Positions 51,494 through 63,175 of a stretch of 64,000 nt of DNA are shown here, piece after piece. This DNA comes from Rusavskia elegans. Its lineage: Eukaryota; Ascomycota; Lecanoromycetes; Teloschistales; Teloschistaceae. The stretch spans positions 425,030 through 489,029 of the forward strand of contig SAUG01000034.1 in the NCBI GenBank assembly GCA_011316305.1. Direction: 5' to 3'. The position numbers and the translations under genes were made by a program. The notes under the pieces were generated by a model. The model ran no database searches. It had not been told where the DNA came from and was given only the letters and a program-made list of their open reading frames with translations. Each line of letters begins with the position of its first letter. Within the stretch, counting starts at the first letter, position 1.

Positions 51494-52426
51494 TAAACTA
51501 GCCGTCGGGTCGGGTTTTAAACCCGAGTTTATATTCCGGGTTCGAACCGAATCGGTTCCGATTTTTTTTAGGTACTAAATCGATTCGGTTTCGGATCGAA
51601 TCTAAATTTCCGGATTTAATCCGCTAAAACCGCTAAAATCTAATATAAAAGTATAATTCTAGTATAAAAATTATATCTATCTATTTGAAACTAATCTAAT
51701 CAGAGTAAATATATAATCTATATATATTATCTATTAAAATATTTAATCATTTAATAAATAATAATATTATATTATATTATTTCGCCTGGGTAACGCAGTA
51801 GCAACGCTGCGTGACTTGGAAGCCCGGCGGATCCAGCGTTCTTCGGAGTTAACGGAGTTAATCCGACGGGTCGGAGGTTCGAATCCCTCGAAAGCTAACC
51901 CTAATATTTAAGTTTTTTCTATTAATAAAGTCAGTTTTTATATAGAGTTTTTATATAGAAGACTTATATAGTAGATTATCTTAGTTTAAAATAGCTAATT
52001 CGATCGAAGTAAATTAAATTAATTAAAGTTAAATAGACTACGGTTTCCTTCTAGATTTTAGTCTAGGTCTAGCTTTTTCGGAAATTCTAAATTAAGTTCG
52101 CGGTAAATATTCGAATCTAAATAATTACGTAATTTAATCGATTAGTATTTCTAGTATTAATTCGTAAAAGACAATCAAAAACCCGAATAATAAAATCGTA
52201 TATATTATATTATTTATAGTATTTAATTATATATAAAAGGTTCAGCGAATCGGATTAGATTTCTATTAATATTAATTTTTTAATCCGATCCGATTTTCGG
52301 TTCTAATTTTAGAAACCGACCTATATTATTTAATAGATCGGATTAAATCGATTTATTAAAAATCGGATTAGATTTCCGAAGTACCGATAGAAATCCGACC
52401 CGAAATAGCCAGTCTAATTTTAGTTA
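51494..52426. mobile_element. hAT-type MITE, copy D, carrying SINE4
   Basis: Termini TAAACTAGCC … GCCAGTCTA and 8-bp TSD ACTTTAAT (51486-51493) against ATTTTAGT (52427-52434), differing only by C/T and G/A. The element is 933 bp including a SINE. Without it and one copy of its target duplication the element is 500 bp, the normal family length. Confidence 0.88.
51783..52200 (+). mobile_element. tRNA-derived SINE, copy 4, nested in MITE D
   Basis: 418 bp with a perfect 15-bp target duplication, TATATTATATTATTT (51768-51782 and 52201-52215), although AT-richness makes its exact length uncertain. The head GCCTGGGTAACGCAGTAG and the B-box arm GGAGGTTCGAATCCC are well preserved. The body ends AATCGTA. 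The head can fold as CGCAG/CTGCG in the D-arm position, but no acceptor stem closes, so it is not a working tRNA. Confidence 0.88.
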
Positions 52427-52434
52427 TAAATATA

Positions 52435-54536
52435 TCGCGATATTTTATCTAGATATCAAATTTATATATAACTATACTATATTTATATTAATTCGAACAT
52501 TTAATATACTAACTAAAAATTTATTCAACTACGAATTTTATATCCTTCTATATTTATAGTAACGATATTATCCGCGACTCGTTATTTAAATATATCTAAA
52601 GCAGTCGGAGATTTTAATTTTATTTTATTTTCTAGAATCTACTTCCTTTATAAAAATAAATATATAACTATCGCTCTCGCGATATAATTATTTAATAGCG
52701 ATTTCGAATTTCTAGATTTATAACCGTATTTTATAGAAATCTAAATATTTCTAAAGAAAATACCGAATAAAAATCAAATTAATAAATATATCTTTACTTT
52801 ACTACTATTACTATTTTTTAGAAAGGCTGAAATAAATATAGTTAGAAAAGTTTTAATAATATCGATTCGAATATATATATATATATTTTTATAGAATTTT
52901 TATTTAAATTTTTTCAATTTATTTACTTTCTTTAATATTATAGAAATAGATATACTATCTATTCTATATTTTTTATATTTATCGATATTATAACCGATAT
53001 ATAATTTATCGTTTTATAAATACGATTTAGAATATAACGGAATTTATAGATTCCTTTTAATATTAAACGCTAATATTTATTATATATCTTTTTATTATAC
53101 GAATATAGTTTCGATAGAAATAAAAAACTATATATATCGATACGCTAATAAAAACGAATTTAATATACTTTTCTACTATATAATTACAAGTTAATTAACT
53201 TTTTGATAACGATATTATTATAGACGATTCTATTCTTTCAGCGTATAATATTATATAATACAGTTTCAAAATTAAATCTTCGTAAAATTTAATAGTAGTT
53301 AGAACTTTCGTATCTATAAAAAGTTAACTATTTAAACTATTAGATCATACTGGTAATTTTCTATTTTATTAATAAAAATTTTAAAAAACGTACTAATATA
53401 TTTAGAGGTCATTTAAAATTGAATTGATAGTATATTTATAATATTTTTTAAATTTATATAATTAAAATTACATTAGATCTAAATTCTGTATAGTAGCTGG
53501 TTTTATATTAAAATACGTTTATCTATAACCGTAAATTTAATAAGAATATAATTTGTTTAACTATATATAGTACAATTTACAATTTATAAATAAAACTCGT
53601 ATATTGAATTATTTTCTAAAAAATATAATCTGGCGATATTATATTATATAATAAAATTTGTTTCTAATTGATTGCTGTCGGGTATATAAATGACTTGAAA
53701 ATATATTTAAATATTTATTCGAATTCTGTTTTATATTTTTACTTTTAAAAGTTTTACTACCAATAATTTTATTAATTAATAAAAAAAAATAATTAGGTTT
53801 AATTTTAAAAGATTTAAAAACTAAATACGATTTCCTATTATATTAATAGTCTTTAAATTACTTTTTAAATTATATTTCTATTTTTAGATAGTAAAAAATA
53901 GTTTATTAAAACTATCTATTTTATTAATAATTCTATTTTAGTTAATATTATCAGTAATAATACTAGAAAAATCCAATTATTATAATTTAGATTCGCGCGT
54001 ATTACTTCGCGTTATTTTATTAAAGATATTTATACTACTAGATAGTTTCTATACTTCGGATTAATTAGAATTATATAATAAAATTTTTATTTAAAAAACT
54101 AATTAGTAAATAGGTACGAGAAATAAATCTATTAAATAGTAAAACTAATTGAAAAAAAAGAAAATCTTTTATATATAGAGTTTTTATTCTATTAGAATTT
54201 TTATCTACTAGTTCTTTTAATATTCGAAAACGTTAACAGCCGTTTTAAAATATAGTAAATCATTTCGACTTTATAATAAGATAAAATTTATATTTTAAAT
54301 TAAAATAAAAGATTGAAAATATTCGATAATAATTTTATTTTAAATAGTAGTTATTTCGGTAACCTTGATTATAGAAATATAAAGAATATCGTTATTTATA
54401 TATAATAATAAATAGTTCGAATCTATTCGATATTTATATATAGATTTTAATGATTCGGATAATTCGAATTCGAAATTAATAAAACTAATATAAAGTTAAA
54501 ATAAAAAAATATCTAAAAGTAAAAAGCTAAAAATCG
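52435..54536. other. AT-rich DNA without assignable gene
   Basis: 2.1 kb of Ile/Tyr/Asn-type codon soup in all frames with occasional TA microsatellites (52866-52886). RIP appears incomplete in places, since CA survives around 53.2-53.7 kb. No repeat boundary was found. Confidence 0.45.
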
Positions 54537-54555
54537 TTTAATATTATAAATATAT

Positions 54556-55486
54556 ATATATATACGATTTCATCATTCGGATTTTTGATTATTTTAAATA
54601 AATTAATACTAAAAATATTATTTAATTGGATTATATAATTTAATTTATTTATATATTTACCGCGAATTTAATTTAATATTTCCGAAGAAACTAGATTTAG
54701 ACTAAAATCTAGAAGGAAACCGTAGTCTATTTAATTTTATTAATTAACTTTATTTTACTTCGATTAGAAACGGCTAGAACGAGATAATTTTTTAAATAAT
54801 CTCTCTATATAATTTCTATATAAACTTTATATAAAAATCGATTTAATAGTATTATAAACACAGGCGGCGGGCTTCAGAGAACGCGGTAGTATTTAGTACA
54901 ACATTGGATTTCCTATTACGCTTCGACTGACAGGGATATATAAAATATTTTAGGTATTAGTTATAAAAAATATTATAGCGGTTTTAGTAAATAAATATTA
55001 TAAATACCTTGATTTTAGTAGTCTTAATAGGTAAGTACTATAAGCACTTTAATCTTAGTAGTTTCAGTAAGTAAATACCCTGAAATAGAGCTATTTTAGT
55101 TGTTTTAGTTAATAAGTAATCTGAGCAGTAGAGGATTTTATTTATCTATATAGATTCCGAACTCGACGTTTTTATAGCTCGTATTTAATTTATTAGTTAT
55201 CGCTATATACTGTTCTAGCAATTATACCAACTTGTTTTTAATTAAATTTAAGTAATTACCCGTTGTACCTCCGTTTACAGATATACTAATAAGTCCAACC
55301 AATTCTTGGAAATACCAGACCCCCAGGTAACTCTATAACAAGTCGATTAAAAAAAATTTAAATATTAGATTAGTTTTTCAAAGATTCGAACCTCCGATCC
55401 GCTGGATTAACTCCGCTAATTCCGAGATAGAGCGCGGATCCGTTAGACTTCTGAATCACGCAACGTTACTACTACGCCATCCAGGC
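54556..55486 (-). mobile_element. tRNA-derived SINE, copy 5, carrying a solo LTR
   Basis: The head lies at the right side (minus-strand start GCCTGGATGGCGTAGTAG near 55486), with B-box arm GGAGGTTCGAATC. The tail TATACGATTTCATCATTCGG is at the left. The target duplication TTTAATATTATAAATATATA occurs at 54537-54556 and 55487-55506; its left end merges with the TA-rich tail. The body is interrupted at 54850-55340 by a solo LTR. Confidence 0.85.
54850..55340 (-). mobile_element. Solo LTR inside SINE5, low RIP
   Basis: 491 bp. On the minus strand it starts TGTTATAGAGTTACCTGG and ends CCTGTGTTTATAATA, where the final CA has become TA. Candidate 5-bp duplication AATAG (54845-54849) against AGTCG (55341-55345), diverged. 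CA/TG are frequent (CACAGGCGGCGGGC, ACAACATTGG), so it is younger than its host SINE. Length and ends suit a fungal gypsy or copia LTR, but no internal region is present to tell which. Confidence 0.65.
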
Positions 55487-55643
55487 TTTAATATTATAAA
55501 TATATAAATAAAAAAGGAACGTATTAAAGAAAATATATATTTTAATATAATAAAGTAAACTATTGAAGTCAATCTATCTATTTAACTAATTAAAAAATAG
55601 ATAAAAACTCTATATAAAGTCTTTATTTTCTAAATTGAACTAG

Positions 55644-55965
55644 CGCGCTAAAATCTCGATATAGATTATCTAATCTATTTTTTTTTAACGCGAACTTTTA
55701 ACGTAAATTCTTGGAACGATCTACGCGTTGAAATTTCGGTATAAATTATATAATCTATATCATTTTAGCGTAAACTTTAACGCGAGCTTTATATAAACTA
55801 CTAAATATTTTATTATTTCTATTTAGTACGTAGATAATTCTTTTTCAAACTACTAGTTTCTACTACTTTCAAATTTTATTTAAATTAATAAAGTCTTTTT
55901 ATACCGCGTAGATAATATTATCTTAAGCTTCTAGTTCCTACTATCGTTAAAACTCGAGTGATAAA
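55644..55965. repeat. Two successive tandem duplications (about 80-85 bp period)
   Basis: Unit pair 55644-55723 / 55724-55801 begins CGCGCTAAAATCTCG and CGCGTTGAAATTTCGG. A second pair, 55826-55910 / 55911-55965, shares GTAGATAAT…CTTCTAGTTYCTACTA-type text. They sit just past the Copia-3 coding end and may be part of its LTR or untranslated region. Confidence 0.6.
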
Positions 55966-55999
55966 CGATCTAGATCTAGAAAAATCTAGATAACTAATA

Positions 56000-57060
56000 T
56001 TTAGTTTACATTTCTACTAATCTTTATATTAAATTAATTTTTAAACGTTTTATATTTATCTTTTATTAATAGTTATATTAAACTATCGGCTACTATTTCT
56101 ACGCTCGATATAAAATTAATAATAATAAAATAATATTTATATATATCGTATATATTATAGTAGTTAATATCGGTATATTTAAATCGGTTATAAAAATATT
56201 TATTATCTACTAGCGCGAGTACTATTTAGTTATTATTTCTAATTTAAATAGATAAAGTTAAACTATAATTTTTATTTTTAATATTACTAATACGTTTAAG
56301 GTTATCGCTAATAAATTTAGTAAATCTAAAATCTTTTAGTAATTACGAAATCTAGAGGTCTTTTTTTATATAAATCGATAACGCTATTTATTTAACTTCG
56401 GTTATTAAAGTTATAACTAATATCTATTTACGGTTTATTTATAATTAGATTGGCCGTCGGATCGGGTTTCGAATCCGGGTTAACTAATTCGACCCGACCC
56501 GAAAAAACGCTAAATACTAGTATAAAAGTATAAAGCTAGTATAATTTTTATATAAATATATTAAAAAAATTCTAATTAATTAATTATACTAGCTAGAAAG
56601 TTCGTAGTAAAACTAAATATATTACCTGAATATATTATCCTTACTAAATTATTAAATAAAAATTTATTAGATATATAATATAATCGGATCGGATCCGGAT
56701 CGAGTTACTAAAATCGAATCGGCCAATCTATTTATAATATCGGTCCGCCGGCGAATATATAGATATAGGCAAAAATAGACTTTCTATCGATTAGATCTAT
56801 TATATAATCGGAATCGAAGATATCGATAATCGTTTAACTTCCACTAGTATTAAATACTAGATTTTTATCGATAATCGATTAAATATACTTTAGAAGGTTC
56901 GTTAGAATTTATTAGTAATATTTTACGGAATTACTAAAATATTAATTTAAATATTCGAAAGCGAATATAATATCCGGTCGAGTAAAAATATAAATATATA
57001 TTAGATTTCGATTTCTTTCTAGTATTATATAGAATTAGTACGTTTATCGTTCGGTTTTAA
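56000..57060 (-). pseudogene. Copia-3 RNase H remnant (split by MITE E)
   Basis: The reverse reading gives LIYIYIFTRPDIIFAF (about 56.97 kb), YFSNSVKYYQQILTNLLKYI, IDIFDSDYIIDLIDRKSIFA (about 56.80 kb), then, after MITE E, YTDINYYNIRYIYKYYFII and SSVEIVADSLI (about 56.1-56.2 kb). This matches copia RNase H from the TRPDI block to the terminal VADxLTK block. The Asp of D-S-D and D-R-K-S survive. Confidence 0.88.
56446..56730. mobile_element. hAT-type MITE, short copy E
   Basis: 285 bp with perfect 10-bp terminal inverted repeats, TAGATTGGCC … GGCCAATCTA, and a perfect 8-bp TSD, TTTATAAT (56438-56445 and 56731-56738). Only the outermost palindromic motifs are shared with the 500-bp copies, so it is a distinct, shorter subfamily. 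It interrupts Copia-3 RNase H. Confidence 0.92.
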
Positions 57061-57760
57061 AGGGCGGAGACTACTATAACTATTAATAGAAAATTTAGTT
57101 ATCTTATATATTTTATATTCCATTTCTATATACTGGTAAACCATTTTAAAATAGAAAATCTAATCTATTTTAATCGTCTTTTTAGATCTATTCTTTATAA
57201 TCTTTACGCTCAAGATCTTTTCTATCTTTTCTAGATTTTTAACTTTAAAAATTTATTTAAAAGACGATATAAATTAATTAACCAAAATTATAAAATTAGT
57301 AGTAATATAATTATTATTAATATAAACTAATAGAAGGATTTACGTTTTATTATAAACGAAAAAGTAGAGGTCGGCAGCGTATTATCTATATTCTATTTCT
57401 AGTAGAACTTTAATAAACCGCTTATACTAGTCTTTTATAGTTTATTTCAATCTATATAAACTGCGGAATATTTATAGTACCTTTTCTAAAAAATAGTCGA
57501 TTCCGTCTAGTACTTTTATAAAAATCTTTTCTTTAAAAATAGATTTAATAAAGACGTTATTAATATCTATTTAATAGTAATCTAAATCTTTTATAATAAC
57601 GAAAATAAAAAATAGATATAGAAAATCGAATTTAACTATTAGCGCGAATATCTGCTCGAAATTAATATATTTGAAATAAATAAAAAGCCTTATATAATCA
57701 GTCTAGCTTTAAATTTATCGAAGGAACTATCCAAATATAATTTAACTTTAAATATCTATT
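57060..57760 (-). pseudogene. Copia-3 reverse transcriptase remnant
   Basis: The reverse reading gives DKFKARLII*GF (about 57.72 kb), LDYY*IDINNVFIKSIFKEK (about 57.57 kb), IFRSLYRLK*TIKD*YKRFI (about 57.45 kb), the catalytic box LLVYINN (57313-57330) and IFKVKNLEKIEKILSVKII (about 57.22 kb). The order and spacing are those of copia RT. Both catalytic Asp codons at 57313-57324 are now Asn, as in Copia-2. Confidence 0.9.
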
Positions 57761-58484
57761 TATAAAAATTAATACTAACTTTTTTTAAAAGAAAGATAAA
57801 CTTCTATATATCGTTTAATATAAACGCGATAATTTCTATAGTAATTACCTTTTTCTATTTTTTATTCTAAATAGAATCGTTAATAGTTTATTTATACGTT
57901 TATAGCGTCGGGATAATATTCGGCTAATTCTATATATCGGAGCAGGCTATTATCTATACTACCTTTTTACTATCTCTAATTTCTATATCTATAACGACTG
58001 CGAACGTTAAAATAAACGTAATATTAGTTTTAGAAATTTTATTCTAATAAAAATCTTCGTTATTATTATTAGTATTAGATTTTTTCTTCCGCTTCGATAT
58101 CGCTATATATATATATATATATTTATAAAATAATAAAATAATCGAAATAGTATATTTTAAAACTAGATATTCGATCTAAAAAATTTTAAACTGAATATTA
58201 ATATCTTTAAATTTAATAGACGGTCGAATTTCGGTTTAAACGTTAACTAGTATAATAATTACGTCTGCTAATATAATAATAGATACTTTCGAAAATTTTC
58301 TATAAAATAATTTTTAGAAAATTTATTATATATCTAGATATCGAAATTAAATTCGATATTTTCACTTTTTAAAATTTTAGTAAATCTAACGGAATAAATT
58401 TTAATTATCGATTTTATATTAAAAGTCTATAGGCGATACTAAAAGTCAATTTTATTATTATAACCGATAAAAATATATTTTCTC
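57761..58484 (-). pseudogene. Copia-3 integrase/RT linker remnant
   Basis: Protein-like minus-strand text links the RT to the X4 insertion point. It corresponds to the variable region between integrase and RT. No catalytic motif was identified. Confidence 0.5.
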
Positions 58485-58796
58485 TTTCGATCTATTTAGT
58501 TATTTGTTTTAGTTTTAATATCCGACGAATCAATGGTTCGGTAAATAAATCAAATATTAGTATACCGATTTCGAAATTACGATAATAGAGTTTATATACC
58601 AATTTAATTATCGTAAAAAACGATAATCTAGAACTTAAATTTAAGTTTGCTTAATAATATAATATATCTTTCTATCGATAATTTAATTAACGTAGAAATT
58701 TTTATAGATAAATATACTTTATAGTTATCGCTTTTTCTTTTTCTTTTACTAGTAATACAAGCCCTATAATATTTTTCGTAAATACTACGTTTTAAT

Positions 58797-59334
58797 TAGA
58801 CTAGCCGTCGGGTCGGGTTTCGAACCCGGGTTAGAGGAATCGATTCGACCCGACCCGAATCGATTTCGACTTTTTTAGGTACCGACTCGAATCGGTTCGA
58901 ACTTTTCTAGATACTAACCCGATTCGATTTCGAGTTAAATCCGAAAACCCGGATTTAACTCGCTGAAACCGCTAAAATCTAATATAAAAATTTAAATCTG
59001 ATATAAAAGTATTATCTATCTATTAAAAAATAATTTAATAAAAGAAAATATATTATCTATATATAATATCTATAGATAAAAATAATTTTTTAATTATTTA
59101 CTTTATTAATTACAGTATTATACTATAATAAGTATATTATTATACTATATATAGAAGGTTTAGCGGGTCGAATTAAATTTCTATCGATTTCTATTTTATA
59201 ATCCGATCCGATTCTCGGTTCTAATTTTAGAAACCGATCTATACCGTTTAACGGGTTGGATTAAACCGACTTACTAAAATTTAGATTAAATTTTTAAAAA
59301 ACCGACGGGAACCCGTACCGAAATAGCCAGTTTA
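58797..59334. mobile_element. hAT-type MITE, copy F, nested in X4
   Basis: 538 bp with ends TAGACTAGCC … GCCAGTTTA and TSD GTTTTAAT (58789-58796) against GATTTAAT (59335-59342), 7 of 8 matching. Internal palindromes of the CGGGTTTCGAACCCGGG and GACCCGACCCG type are the best preserved among the 500-bp copies. Confidence 0.88.
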
Positions 59335-59404
59335 GATTTAATAAAACCTTTTATATATATATATATATATTTCTATAATAGCTCTATCGTAGTAAAATTA
59401 AACG

Positions 59405-59722
59405 ATGGTATCTATATCTATAATAACTATATCTACTCGTATAGACGTTAACTACTTTACAGCAGCTAGAGTAAACTATTTTAACTTCGATAAAAATAGT
59501 TTTTTTACCGCCTTTAAAACGTGCTATCCGACTTTTCTATTTTCTTTTAATTTAATTAACCGAATAAAGCTTCTAGCCGTTGTAGCTAGCGTACTAGCTA
59601 GCGACCCTTTTAAAGTTATACGGGCTAAAGAGTATTTTAATAGTTTAACGAAACGTTTAGATACAGGTTATATAATAGATATAGCCGAGATAATATCTAT
59701 TTATAATTACTATATAGTATAA
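59405..59722 (+). CDS. X-element ORF, X4 copy (105 codons)
   Basis: An uninterrupted ATG-started frame in the same register as the X3 frame at 24818-25153. It begins MVSISIITISTRIDV, keeps the central INRIKLLAVVASVLASD block, and ends YNYYIV. The start codon may be accidental, since X3 has an in-frame stop just upstream instead. It stays open because it has few codons that RIP turns into stops, so openness alone does not show function. Unrecognised protein. Confidence 0.5.
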   Translation: MVSISIITISTRIDVNYFTAARVNYFNFDKNSFFTAFKTCYPTFLFSFNLINRIKLLAVVASVLASDPFKVIRAKEYFNSLTKRLDTGYIIDIAEIISIYNYYIV

Positions 59723-60017
59723 CGGAAGTATTAGATATTTATAATTATTTATAACGTCGAAAAAAGACGGGTAGACCGAAGACTGCGAGTAATAAAATTA
59801 TATTTATATAGTAGAAAATTCGTAATCGAATAAAAAAAATAGTTAATATAATTAACTGCGTTGTAAATTTTGTCTGACGAACTATATATTTTTAGCTGTG
59901 AAAATTTCGTTATACGTAAAGTATAACAATCGTTGCCATATAATGAAATATATAAATATATATATAATATTCAATATAACTTCAAATAGAAACTTTCTAA
60001 AAAGAATTTCAATCTAT

Positions 60018-60445
60018 AAATTTATCTTTTCTACTATCTATTAGTAGTAATTTTAACGGTACGAAGAAATAGTATTTATAATTTCAGAATTTAAAGTAAT
60101 TAATTAAACATCTAATTCTATTAAACGCTTTATATATTAGAATTAACTATATATTAAATTTAAGACTATTTCTAATTCGATTTCTAATATATATATCCGA
60201 TTCTACTATTTTAGACAAGAATTCTATTGATAGATTAGCTTCGTTTAATATAGTTTAAAAAATTTTTCTATAATACGAATATACCGTTCTATAATACTAT
60301 TTTATTTACAATAATACGGTCCGATAGTTTCATATAAAACGCCAGCGGAGATATATTATTTTTTAATCCATTTTAGAAATTTTAGAATATTATTTAAATA
60401 GGTAGTTTTAAATTTCGCGACGGTTTTAAATTTGATAACTCTTTT
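60018..60445 (-). pseudogene. Copia-3 integrase remnant
   Basis: Minus-strand protein-like DNA between X4 and MITE G. By position in the element it is the integrase region. Individual motifs are not clear. Confidence 0.45.
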
Positions 60446-60453
60446 CTAGTAGA

Positions 60454-60938
60454 TAGACTGGCTACTTCGAATCGGGTTTCCGTCGAATTATCGAAAACTC
60501 GATCCGATTTTAGCGGGTCGAAACGGTTCGATTTATTAAATAGTCGTATCCGAATCGAACCCGGGTCGAATTCGGATACCCGCTAAATTATCTATATATA
60601 TAAGAAACCTATATATATATTATTAATAAGTTTTTTAGTAGGATAATATATTAGACTAATATATATATATATTTAGTAGAAAGCTTTTAGCTAGTAAAAT
60701 TAATTAATTAGAATTTTTTCAATTTATTCGTATAATTTTTATACTAGAATTATACTAGAATAATACTAGAGTTATACTTGAATTATACTAGAATTATATT
60801 AAAATCACTTTAGAATTATATTTTTATATTAGAATTTAGCGTTTTAGCGAATTAGATCGGGTTATTTTATAGAATCCGATTTAAATTCGAATCGAGTTAG
60901 TTAATCCGAATTCGAAATCCGATCCGACAGCCAGTCTA
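60454..60938. mobile_element. hAT-type MITE, copy G
   Basis: 485 bp with ends TAGACTGGC … GCCAGTCTA and a perfect 8-bp TSD, CTAGTAGA (60446-60453 and 60939-60946). It belongs with copy H to a subfamily that has an internal array of about 12-bp ATTATACTAGA-like repeats (60741-60835). It sits in Copia-3. Confidence 0.92.
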
Positions 60939-60946
60939 CTAGTAGA

Positions 60947-63175
60947 TTATAACTATATAGTAGTTATCTCTAGTTTTTATTAATTAAGCTTAACTAAAGT
61001 ATAAATAGTTATTAATAATTAAAAAGAAAAACTTATAGCTTTTTTATAATAGTAAAAAAAGATTATAGATACTAATAGAAACTAGATATAGAATTCTAGA
61101 TTTATAATCGCTAATATAGTAGTTTCTATTATCTATTATTATTACTTTAACGTAGACGTCGTAGATTCTACTAAAAATCTATATAATTAGAATTAGATTT
61201 ACTAAATTAGTAATTCTATTAGTATTAGCTTTTATTATTACTATAGAACTAAAGTAGTTAAAACGTCTATACTATAGATCGTAGTCGTATTCTTCGAATA
61301 TCTGTTTCTTTAAAGCGCTAGTAGAAGAATTAGTCTAGATCCGGCTAGATTTAGATAGTTAAAAGTTAATCTAAATTTTAATCCAGATAGAAGTTTCAAA
61401 AATAGATAAAATTAAATAGATTAATAAATATAGAAATTCGATAATAAAAAAAAGTAGTTTTTTTCGAAATTTTCTATAGTTATTAAAACTATATAGATTT
61501 TTCTACTCTTTTTAACTTTAATAATTTATTTATCGTTAATCTAAAGGTAATTTTTATTAAAATAACCGATAAAATCTCTTTAATATAGTTTTTTACAGAT
61601 AGAAAATTAATTCCGAATAATAAAATATAAAAAATATTAATAAATAGCGTTTTATAACGATTTTGTATTTATTGTATAGTAGTCCTATAATAATCTATAT
61701 ATAATCTCTTTTCTCTAACTTTAATAACTCGCCGTTTAATATAAATTATAAACAATTTAAATAGTTAAAGTTATATAGAATAAAGCGCCGGAATCTATAA
61801 TCTAGAATATAATAAAAAGCGAGAGTATACCGGCGAATTCTTTATTTAAAGTAGCTATTTTATAATTTACTTTCTCGTCTTTATTATCTTCGGAAGAAAA
61901 AAATTCTAAAAATTTTTTATTAAATAAACTTCCGGCGTTATAAACGCGATAATTTATCTTTTTAATAGATTTATCTTTTTTTATATATTTACTTTTACTT
62001 TTAATAGTTTTTTTTTTAATTTCGATTTAGATTTAGCTTTAAATTATTATTAGAACTTTTTCTTTTTAAAAAAGTTACGTATTATATAGCCCGAGATATT
62101 ATATAGAAAATATTTTTTTTATCTAATAATAAATCTCTTTTATATAATCTAGATTTACTTTCGCGAAAGTTTAGCTTCGAGTTCTACGCGAATAGTCGAT
62201 CGGATCTATTTTTTATCTAGTTAATAGATTTATCGATTTATAAAAACACTTTTTTCTTTTAAACTATTTTTATAGCGCGGTCGAAATTAACGTTTTTTTA
62301 CGTATCGAAGGTATTAATAATAGTTTAGTATTCTTCCGGAAGCGAATATAAAAGGATTTAAAATCGGTATTTTTTTATAATTATTAACGTTATTTTCGAA
62401 TTATATTCGAAGAATTTTCGCGCTATTAAAATAATCTCGCCTATAGTATCGATTAATTAATCTATCGGAGATTTTTTAAAATCAATATATATACTATATA
62501 ATATCCGATTTATAATCTAAAGATAATTTTTCTATTTCGTTTTTAAAGTTTACTATATTATTCTAGCCGTAGATTATTTTCCGATAACTTTATAGACGTC
62601 CGCGTTAATATATTATAAAAAGATAAAACGAGCTTTTATATTACTTTTCTATTTTATAAAACCGCCTAGCGAGCCGATAAACGGTTTATCCGAAGATATT
62701 AGTATTAATATTTCTAATAAAACTAGAGTTAGAATAGTACGCTACTAGATAATATACTAAAAATTTTTCGATTCTATATAGATTTATATAATATAAAACC
62801 AATTGTTTTTATTTTTATAAATAAGAATAGTAATAGATTGCTATCTAAAATTAGTAAATTCGTCGGCTATAACGCTAATTTATAAAAAATATAAAAATAA
62901 ATTTATAAAAAATTAAAAATATAATTGATAGTAAAATAAATAAAAAAATTATAAAATTCGTTAGAAAAAAAGTTTTATATTTTAATAAATTGAAATAACT
63001 ATATCCTCTTTATATATATATAGATAAATCCGAATAATTAAATCTTTTCTATATTTCTATAAATACTTTAAAATCGCTAGTTTATTTATTTTAACTTTAT
63101 ATCTAGCTGCCGGATAGTTTATTTAATATAATAGTATTATTAGTTTATATTTTTTAATTTTATTTACTGTTTTCT
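60947..63175 (-). pseudogene. Copia-3 gag, protease and integrase start
   Basis: On the minus strand a zinc-knuckle relic reads YFLYNISGYIIRNF (about 62060-62101; CxxCxxxGHxxxxC with Cys and His codons altered). It is followed by a Lys-rich stretch and, at about 61765-61802, by IIDSGALFYITLTI, the copia protease active site with Asp-Ser-Gly still intact. Upstream sequence to about 63.1 kb is gag-like. Downstream to 60947 is the start of integrase. Confidence 0.82.

Larger units (their letters stand above)
58496..60006 (+). mobile_element. X repeat, copy X4, inserted in Copia-3 and carrying MITE F
   Basis: Starts TTAGTTATTTGTTTTAG and ends near TTTCTAAAAAGAA. The 11-bp TSD is TTTCGATCTAT (58485-58495) against TTTCAATCTAT (60007-60017). 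Net length without MITE F is about 965 bp. Landmarks match X3: GACGAATCAATGG-type palindrome relic, ORF, CAATCGTTGCCATATA and a TA run. Confidence 0.85.

Noticed and set aside
51783..51900. Functional tRNA gene
   Set aside because: A and B boxes are present, but the acceptor stem does not close, the spacing between arms is too long, and the same head recurs five times with a common 300-bp body and TSDs: a SINE.
51494..59334. The repeated GACCCG/CGGGTC palindromes as CRISPR repeats or terminators
   Set aside because: They occur at the ends of TSD-flanked MITEs in a eukaryotic RIPed region; no regular repeat-spacer structure.
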